Below, in pieces: positions 41,472 to 46,662 of a DNA stretch of 46,662 nucleotides. The stretch covers positions 1-46,662 of the forward strand of contig JAOUIL010000019.1 in the NCBI GenBank assembly GCA_029883975.1, given 5' to 3'. A model generated the notes under the pieces. It did no database searches. It was not told the origin of the DNA and was given only the letters and a program-made list of their open reading frames with translations. Source of the DNA: Betaproteobacteria bacterium (GTDB lineage Bacteria; Pseudomonadota; Gammaproteobacteria; Burkholderiales; SG8-39). The position numbers and the translations under genes are program-made. Numbering within the stretch: position 1 is the stretch's first letter; each line of letters starts with the position of its first letter.

Positions 41472-43321
41472 GCGGCCCGCTCTCCGGCATCACCGTGCTC
41501 GAGGTCGGGCACATGCTCGCCGGTCCTTACTGCGGCATGCTGCTCGCCGACCTCGGCGCCGAGGTGATCAAGATCGAGCCGCCCGAGGGCGACATCGGCC
41601 GGCGCGTGAGCCCGCACGAGGTGGCCGGGCATAACGCCTACTTCGCGAGCCTCAACCGCAGCAAGAAGAGCGTGGTGCTCGACCTCGCGAGCGATGCGGG
41701 CCGCACAGCCCTGCGTGCGCTCGCCGCGCGCGCGCACGCGCTCGTCACCAATTTGCGGCCCGCAGCGATCAAGAAGCTCGACCTCACCTACGAGGCGCTG
41801 AAGGACGCGAACCCGAAGCTCGTCTGCGTCGCGCTCACCGGCTACGGCCTCGAGGGCAGCCACGCCGACCGACCCGCCTACGACTACGTCATCCAGGCGC
41901 TCACCGGCGTGATGGCGATCACCGGCGAGCCGGGCAGCCCGCCCGCCAAGACCGGCTACTCGGCCGTGGACAACTCGGCCGGCATGATGGGAGCGCTGGG
42001 GCTGCTCGCCAAGATCGTCGAAGGCAAGGGCGGGCAGATCGACGTCTCGATGCACGACGTGATGCTCTCTCAGCTCAACTACCTCGCCGGCGCGTGGCTG
42101 AACGCGGGCGAGCGCGCCGAGCGCATGGCGCGCTCGGCGCATCCCTACATCGTGCCGGCGCAGGTGTTCGCTACGGCCGACGGCTGGCTCGTCGTGTTCG
42201 TCTCGCACGACGAGTTCTGGCGGCGCTTCTGCGCCGAAGCCGGCCGCCCCGAATGGATCGCCGATGCGCGCTTCGCCACCATGGCGGCGCGGCGCGAGAA
42301 CCGCGCGGCGCTGCTCGCGGCGCTCGAGCCGCTGTTCCGGTCGGACAGCAGCGCGTCGTGGATGGCGCGCCTCGCGCCGCTCGGCGTCGTCGCCGCGCCG
42401 GTGCAGACGCTCGAACGGGCGCTCGGTTCCGAGCTCGCGCGCGAGCGCGACATGGTGGTCGACATCGAATCCGGCGGCACGACGATTCGTGCGGTGGGCA
42501 ACCCGATCCACATCGCGGGCACGGCAACGGCCTACGGCGCGCCGCCGCGGCTGGGCGAGCACAACGCCGAGTTCCTGCAGCCGGGAGAAAGCCTCGCCGC
42601 CCGCGTGCTCGCGCGCGAGCGCCGCGCGATCGCGCGCGCGATCAGCGAGATCGAGAACGGCAGCGCCGAGGGCGAGGCGTTGAGCCGCCAGCTCGCGCGG
42701 CAATGCGGCCGCGCGAGGGTGGTCGGCGTCACCGGCCCGCCGGGCGCCGGGAAGTCGACGCTCGTCGCCGCGCTCGCCAAGGCGCTCGTCGCGCAGGGGC
42801 GCAGCGTCGCGGTGGTGGCGGTGGATCCCTCGAGCCCGCTCACCGGCGGCGCGCTGCTCGGCGACCGCATCCGCATGAGCGACGTGCAGGGGCACGATGG
42901 GGTCTACATCCGCTCGCTTGCCTCGCGCGGCCACCCGGGTGGCGTGAGCCGCGCCACCGGGCGGGTCGCGGCGCTGCTCGACGCGGCGGGGTTCGACGTC
43001 GTGCTCATCGAGACGGTCGGCGCGGGACAATCGGAAGTCGATATCGCGAAGATCGCGCCCACGCGCCTGGTCGTTTGCCCGCCGGGCCTGGGCGACGACG
43101 TGCAGGCGCTGAAGGCGGGCATCCTCGAGATCGCCGATGCCTTCGTGGTCAACAAGGCGGACCTCGAGGGCGCCGAGCGCACGGCGCAGGAGCTGATCGC
43201 GACGTTGGCCCTGCAAATGGGCGCGAAGCGGCCCGTGTTCAGCACCGTTGCGACGAGCGGGCGCGGGGTCGACGCGCTCGCCGGCTGGCTCCTCGAGCGC
43301 GAGGCTGCGCTCGCGGCCTGA
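41468..43321 (+). CDS. Family III CoA-transferase fused to MeaB/ArgK-type GTPase
   Basis: One 617-residue frame with two complete parts. Residues 1-370 are a CaiB/BaiF (family III) CoA-transferase: V-L-E-V-G-H-M-L-A-G-P-Y at the start, L-G-A-E-V-I-K-I-E-P-P, N-R-S-K-K-S-V-V-L-D-L, and the acyl-carrying Asp D168 in S-A-V-D-N-S-A-G. After a 5-residue link, residues 376-617 are a MeaB-like G protein: Walker A G-P-P-G-A-G-K-S-T (423-431), A-V-D-P-S-S-P-L-T-G-G-A-L-L-G-D-R-I-R-M, E-T-V-G-A-G-Q-S-E and N-K-A-D (562-565). It lacks the C-terminal dimerisation arm of about 85 residues. It would activate the acid to its CoA ester and guard or load B12 on the mutase. I know of no described protein with this fusion. 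Confidence 0.93.
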   Translation: MSGPLSGITVLEVGHMLAGPYCGMLLADLGAEVIKIEPPEGDIGRRVSPHEVAGHNAYFASLNRSKKSVVLDLASDAGRTALRALAARAHALVTNLRPAAIKKLDLTYEALKDANPKLVCVALTGYGLEGSHADRPAYDYVIQALTGVMAITGEPGSPPAKTGYSAVDNSAGMMGALGLLAKIVEGKGGQIDVSMHDVMLSQLNYLAGAWLNAGERAERMARSAHPYIVPAQVFATADGWLVVFVSHDEFWRRFCAEAGRPEWIADARFATMAARRENRAALLAALEPLFRSDSSASWMARLAPLGVVAAPVQTLERALGSELARERDMVVDIESGGTTIRAVGNPIHIAGTATAYGAPPRLGEHNAEFLQPGESLAARVLARERRAIARAISEIENGSAEGEALSRQLARQCGRARVVGVTGPPGAGKSTLVAALAKALVAQGRSVAVVAVDPSSPLTGGALLGDRIRMSDVQGHDGVYIRSLASRGHPGGVSRATGRVAALLDAAGFDVVLIETVGAGQSEVDIAKIAPTRLVVCPPGLGDDVQALKAGILEIADAFVVNKADLEGAERTAQELIATLALQMGAKRPVFSTVATSGRGVDALAGWLLEREAALAA

Positions 43322-43325
43322 GCGC

Positions 43326-43910
43326 CTACTTCTCCTTCGCCTCCCGCCCCATGAGGTAGAACTCGTCGTTCGGCCGCATGCCGGTGACGTTCGCCATGCG
43401 GTTGGACAGAGCGAAGAACGCCGCGATGGCGGCGATGTCCCACGCCTCCTCCTCGGAGAACCCGGCCTTGCCGAGCCGCTCCAGGTCGGCGTCCTCGATC
43501 TCGTGCGACGCGAGCGCGACTTTCATGGCGAAGGCGAGCATCGCCTTCTGCCGCGGCGTGATGTCGGCCTTGCGGTAGTTGACCGCCACCTGGTCGGCGA
43601 TGCGCGGGTTCTTGGCGCGGATGCGCAGGATGGCGCCGTGCGCCACCACGCAGTACTGGCACTGGTTGGCCGCGGAGGTCGCGACCACGATCATCTCGCG
43701 CTCGGCCTTGGTGAGGCCGCCCTTCTTCTCCATCAGCGCGTCGTGGTAGGCGAAGAACGCGCGGAACTCGTCGGGGCGGCGCGCCAGCGCCAGGAACACG
43801 TTCGGCACGAAGCCCGACTTCTCCTGCACTGCGAGAATGCGCTCGAGCACGTCCTCGGGAAGCTCGTCGAGCTTGGGGACCGAGAAGCGGCTGATCGTCT
43901 GGTAGACCAC
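43326..43910 (-). CDS. AhpD/carboxymuconolactone decarboxylase-like peroxidase-related protein
   Basis: A 194-residue protein starting at GTG (43910-43908). The AhpD-type redox motif is C-Q-Y-C-V-V-A-H with CxxC and the downstream His. Flanking helices L-T-K-A-E-R-E-M-I-V-V-A-T-S-A-A-N and L-A-F-A-M-K-V-A are characteristic of the peroxidase-related CMD family. It may reduce peroxides or disulfides. TAGAAT lies 9 nt before the start. It converges on the fusion gene with a 4-nt gap and is divergent from the TAXI binding protein, so a metabolic link to the mutase pathway is only positional. Confidence 0.86.
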   Translation of the reverse strand: MVYQTISRFSVPKLDELPEDVLERILAVQEKSGFVPNVFLALARRPDEFRAFFAYHDALMEKKGGLTKAEREMIVVATSAANQCQYCVVAHGAILRIRAKNPRIADQVAVNYRKADITPRQKAMLAFAMKVALASHEIEDADLERLGKAGFSEEEAWDIAAIAAFFALSNRMANVTGMRPNDEFYLMGREAKEK

Positions 43911-43981
43911 GCGGCAGGCATTCTAGCTCCCGCCGGGATTCGGGTACCATGCCGGGGCCAACCTTGGAGGAGGAGGGTTTC
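43911..43981. promoter_or_regulatory. Divergent promoter region, AhpD-like gene and TAXI-TRAP operon
   Basis: A minus-strand TAGAAT (43925-43920) serves the AhpD-like gene. A plus-strand TACCAT (43945-43950) would give the TAXI gene a leader of about 25 nt, with an extended GGAGGAGGAGG ribosome-binding site (43966-43976) 5 nt before the ATG. Confidence 0.4.
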
Positions 43982-45136
43982 ATGAACACCGCAATCCGTC
44001 TTGCGGCGCTCGCCGCCGCGTTCGCGCTGGCCGGCACCGCGCAGGCGCAGGTGCAGCTGCCGCCGACCATTTCCTGGAGCGCCTACGACGTGGGCTCCGG
44101 CGGCTACAACCAGGCCGTGGCCATCGGCAACGCGCTCAAGCAGAAGTACAACGTCAGCCTGCGCGTGCTGCCGGGCAAGAACGACGTTTCCAGGAACCTG
44201 CCGGTGCGCGAAGGCCAGGTGCAGTTCTCCGCCAACGGCGTGGGCGGCGCCTACCTCGCGCAGGAAGGCGTGTTCGAGTTCGGCGCGCCGAGCTGGGGGC
44301 CGCAGCCGATCCGCGGCCTGATGCTGAACACCTCCGACCAGGTGCTGACCGTCGTCGCCGCCAGGGATTCCGGCGTGCGCACGGTCGCGGACCTGAAGGG
44401 CAAGCGCGTCGCCTGGGTGATCGGCGCGCCCTCGCTCAACCAGAACATCACCGCCATGCTGGCGTTCGCCAACCTCACCTGGAACGACGTGCAGAAGGTC
44501 GAGTTCGGCGGCTTCGGCGCGGCGATGGACGGCATCATCAACAACCAGGTGGACGCCGCCTTCACGTCGTCGATCTCCGGCAAGGCCTACCAGATCGCCA
44601 AGTCGCCGCGCGGGCTGGTGTACCCGATCTTCCCGCACAGCGACAAGGCGGGCTGGGCGCGCATGCAGGCGATGGCGCCCTTCTTCTTCCCCTACATGGG
44701 CACCGAGGGCGCGGAACTGTCGAAGGACAAGCCCGCGGAGTCCGCGACCTACCCCTACCCGATCCTGATGACCTACGCCACGCAGGACGCCGGCCTCGTC
44801 TACAACATGACCAAGGCGATGGTCGAGACGTATTCCATGTACAAGGACGCGGCGCCCGGCAACTCGGGGTGGGCGGTCGAGCGGCAGAACTTCGCCTGGG
44901 TGATCCCGTTCCACGACGGCGCGATCCGCTTCTGGAAGGAGAACGGCCAGTGGAAGCCCGAGCACCAGGCGCACAACGACAAGCTGATCGGGCGCCAGAA
45001 GGTGCTGGCCGCGGCCTGGGCCGAGGTGAAGAAAGGCTCGCACGCCGACGACAAGGCCTTCGTCGCCGCCTGGCAGAAGGCGCGCGCGGAGGCGCTGACC
45101 AAGGCCGGCTTCGACCCGGTGACCCAGACCTGGTGA
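43982..45136 (+). CDS. TAXI-family TRAP transporter solute-binding protein
   Basis: A 384-residue periplasmic protein. The ATG at 43982 follows a GGAGGAGGAGG site and opens a signal peptide (residues 1-22, ending AQAQ). W-S-A-Y-D-V-G-S-G-G-Y-N-Q-A-V-A-I-G-N-A-L is the TAXI motif, in which G-S-G-G-Y contacts the ligand. D-L-K-G-K-R-V-A-W-V, and D-A-A-F-T-S-S where other TAXI proteins have the A-x-x-x-G-G region, follow. TAXI proteins deliver small carboxylates or amino acids to a TRAP permease. The fused permease follows 14 nt downstream. It might supply the amidase-mutase pathway, but this is inference from position. Confidence 0.9.
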   Translation: MNTAIRLAALAAAFALAGTAQAQVQLPPTISWSAYDVGSGGYNQAVAIGNALKQKYNVSLRVLPGKNDVSRNLPVREGQVQFSANGVGGAYLAQEGVFEFGAPSWGPQPIRGLMLNTSDQVLTVVAARDSGVRTVADLKGKRVAWVIGAPSLNQNITAMLAFANLTWNDVQKVEFGGFGAAMDGIINNQVDAAFTSSISGKAYQIAKSPRGLVYPIFPHSDKAGWARMQAMAPFFFPYMGTEGAELSKDKPAESATYPYPILMTYATQDAGLVYNMTKAMVETYSMYKDAAPGNSGWAVERQNFAWVIPFHDGAIRFWKENGQWKPEHQAHNDKLIGRQKVLAAAWAEVKKGSHADDKAFVAAWQKARAEALTKAGFDPVTQTW

Positions 45137-45150
45137 GCTAGGCGCGCGCC

Positions 45151-46662
45151 ATGGCCGGCGCCGAGGCCGCTGCGGTCGCCGAGGCGCCGACCGAGGCGCG
45201 CTATCGCAGCCTCCCGCCCGCGTGGCGCGGGGTGCTGATCGCGCTCGTGGCGGGCGCGATCGGCCTCGCGCTCAACCAGCTCCTCAACCTCGGCTTCTTC
45301 GTCGGCAAGACCGTCCTCGACAGCGCCTACCTGTACTGGCTGGGCGCCCTGCTCGTTGGCAGCGTCTTCCTGCTGCTGCCGGCAGGCGCGCGCGCGCGCC
45401 GTGACGGCGTGCCCTGGTACGACGTGCTGCTGTTCGCGCTCGCCTTCGGCGTGTTCGCCTACTACGCGCTGCACGCGCAGCGCATCGTCGAGGAAGGCTG
45501 GGAATACAAGGCGCCGCGCCAGGCGGTATGGGTGGCCTACGTCGGCTGGCTGGTGCTGCTCGAGGCCACGCGCCGCGCGGGAGGCACGGCGGTGTTCGTC
45601 GTCGTGGCGCTGATCTCGATCTATCCGGTGTTCGCCGGCCACATGCCCGGGCCGATCGCCGGGCTGCCGCGCGATCTCGCCGCCACGGCCTCGTTCCACT
45701 TCGCCTCGAGCGAGAGCGCGCTCGGCATCCCGATGCGCGCGTTCGGCGAGCTGGTGATCGGCTTCGTGATGTTCGGCGCGGTGCTGCAGTACACGGGCGC
45801 GGCGCACTTCTTCAACAACCTCGCGTTCGCCCTGTTCGGCTCGGTGCGCGGCGGGCCGGCCAAGGTGTCGATCTTCGCCAGCGGGCTGATGGGCTCGGTC
45901 TCGGGCAGCGTGGTGTCCAACGTGCTCACCACGGGCGTGGTGACCATACCGGCGATGAAGCGCATCGGCTTCTCGCCCGCCTACGCGGGCGGCGTGGAAG
46001 CCTGCGCCTCGACCGGCGGCGTGCTGATGCCGCCGGTCATGGGCGCCACCGCGTTCGTCATGGCAGCGTTCCTGGGCAAACCCTACGTCGCCATCGCCAT
46101 CGCCGCGCTGGTGCCTTCGCTGCTCTTTTACTTCGCGCTGTTCGTGCAGATCGACGGCTACGCGGCGAAGAACGGCCTGAAGGGGCTGCCGCGCGCGGAG
46201 CTGCCCTCGCTCCGGCAGACCTTCGCCGAGGGCTGGCACTACCTGTTCGTGTTCGCGCTGCTGGTGTGGATGCTGCTCGTGCTGCAGCGCGAGTCGCTCG
46301 CGCCGTTCTACGCCACGGCCCTGCTGCTGGTCATCAACCAGTTTACGCGCCGCTACCGGCTCGACTGGGGGCGCCTGCGTGCGCTGCTCGAGGGCGTGGG
46401 CGGCGCGCTCTCGGAGCTCGCCGCGCTGCTCGCCGGCGTGGGACTGATCATCGGTGCCCTCTCGGTCACCGGGCTCGCCGGCACGCTGGCCAATGACCTG
46501 GTCTATCTCGCGGGCAACAACATCTACGTGCTGCTGGTGATGGGCGCGATCACCAGCTTCATCTTCGGCATGGGCATGACCATCACGGCCTGCTACATCT
46601 TCCTCGCCATCGTGCTCGCGCCGCCGCTGGTCAGCGCGGCCTTCGATCCGATCGCGGTGCAC
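45151..46662 (+). CDS. TRAP transporter permease, fused small and large subunits (partial)
   Basis: 504 codons are open to the window edge with no stop. It starts at ATG 45151, 14 nt after the TAXI protein. The first about 150 residues hold four hydrophobic helices (small, DctQ-like part). The remainder is the large DctM-like permease: G-S-V-S-G-S-V-V-S-N-V-L-T-T-G, A-S-T-G-G-V-L-M-P-P-V-M-G-A-T-A-F-V-M, and G-M-G-M-T-I-T-A-C-Y-I near the end. These are typical of TAXI-TRAP permeases of about 650 residues or more, so perhaps a quarter is missing. It would import the TAXI ligand using a sodium or proton gradient. Confidence 0.92.
   Translation, partial: MAGAEAAAVAEAPTEARYRSLPPAWRGVLIALVAGAIGLALNQLLNLGFFVGKTVLDSAYLYWLGALLVGSVFLLLPAGARARRDGVPWYDVLLFALAFGVFAYYALHAQRIVEEGWEYKAPRQAVWVAYVGWLVLLEATRRAGGTAVFVVVALISIYPVFAGHMPGPIAGLPRDLAATASFHFASSESALGIPMRAFGELVIGFVMFGAVLQYTGAAHFFNNLAFALFGSVRGGPAKVSIFASGLMGSVSGSVVSNVLTTGVVTIPAMKRIGFSPAYAGGVEACASTGGVLMPPVMGATAFVMAAFLGKPYVAIAIAALVPSLLFYFALFVQIDGYAAKNGLKGLPRAELPSLRQTFAEGWHYLFVFALLVWMLLVLQRESLAPFYATALLLVINQFTRRYRLDWGRLRALLEGVGGALSELAALLAGVGLIIGALSVTGLAGTLANDLVYLAGNNIYVLLVMGAITSFIFGMGMTITACYIFLAIVLAPPLVSAAFDPIAVH

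Noticed and set aside
42578-42592. A frameshift joining two separate genes into the transferase-GTPase frame
   Set aside because: The frame is continuous on both sides, and both parts end and begin at their natural domain limits with a short linker. An artefactual fusion would usually leave a stretch of out-of-family residues.

Overview
The window reads as chromosomal DNA of a GC-rich (about 70% by eye) betaproteobacterium, probably near Burkholderiales. The main grounds are the order leuS-lptE-holA-proA-MFS-nadD-rsfS-rlmH-maf-rng, the block slt / NDUFA9-like / GST / cca, a Bug-type solute-binding protein and a TAXI-TRAP system. Coding density is very high: many genes overlap by 1-17 bp through ATGA, GTGA, TTGA or CTGA junctions. 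No stretch over 300 bases lacks a gene; the longest gap is 192 nt at 11857-12048. I see no tRNA, rRNA, prophage, insertion sequence or CRISPR array.

Layout. 1-2190 (+): the end of a class III cyclase, an SH3-like secreted protein, an M48 protease and an outer-membrane barrel. 2197-5267 (-): a membrane hydrolase, a class V aminotransferase with an in-frame YdaS-like HTH at its N terminus, and a ribbon-helix-helix-like protein paired with a small coiled-coil protein. 5360-5995 (+): marC. 5992-9393 (-): folM, ttcA, gentisate dioxygenase, DUF3750. 9421-12916: a MidA-type methyltransferase, a dihaem cytochrome c, a GST, a second barrel with a terminator-like leader, and DUF2905. 12909-18153 (-): tetR, cca, GST, NDUFA9-like protein, slt. 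18175-26847: folate cyclo-ligase, a receptor-type Ser/Thr kinase behind ilvA, a YqaA-like protein, a UvrD-type helicase, a Bug protein and a FecR-SPOR protein. 26942-36799 (+): the leuS to rng housekeeping run.

The most interesting part is 37247-46662. An amidase is followed by a tightly coupled run of an IclR regulator, a divergent acyl-CoA mutase large subunit, its B12-binding subunit and a 617-residue protein. That protein joins a complete family III CoA-transferase to a MeaB/ArgK-type GTPase, the G-protein chaperone of B12 mutases. An AhpD-like protein and a TAXI-TRAP importer follow. Inferred logic: the importer brings in an acid or amide, the amidase frees the acid, the transferase makes the CoA ester, the mutase rearranges the carbon skeleton, and the fused GTPase services the mutase. 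The mutase keeps the Tyr and Arg positions typical of methylmalonyl-CoA mutases but has lost other normally invariant active-site motifs, so its substrate is open.

Two patterns run across the window. Many head-of-operon genes carry a TAGNNT-like -10 box 6-10 nt before the start codon with no Shine-Dalgarno, suggesting leaderless transcripts, while envelope and exported genes mostly have a GGAGG-type site. A REP-like palindrome family occurs twice, at 3234-3269 and 11165-11222.
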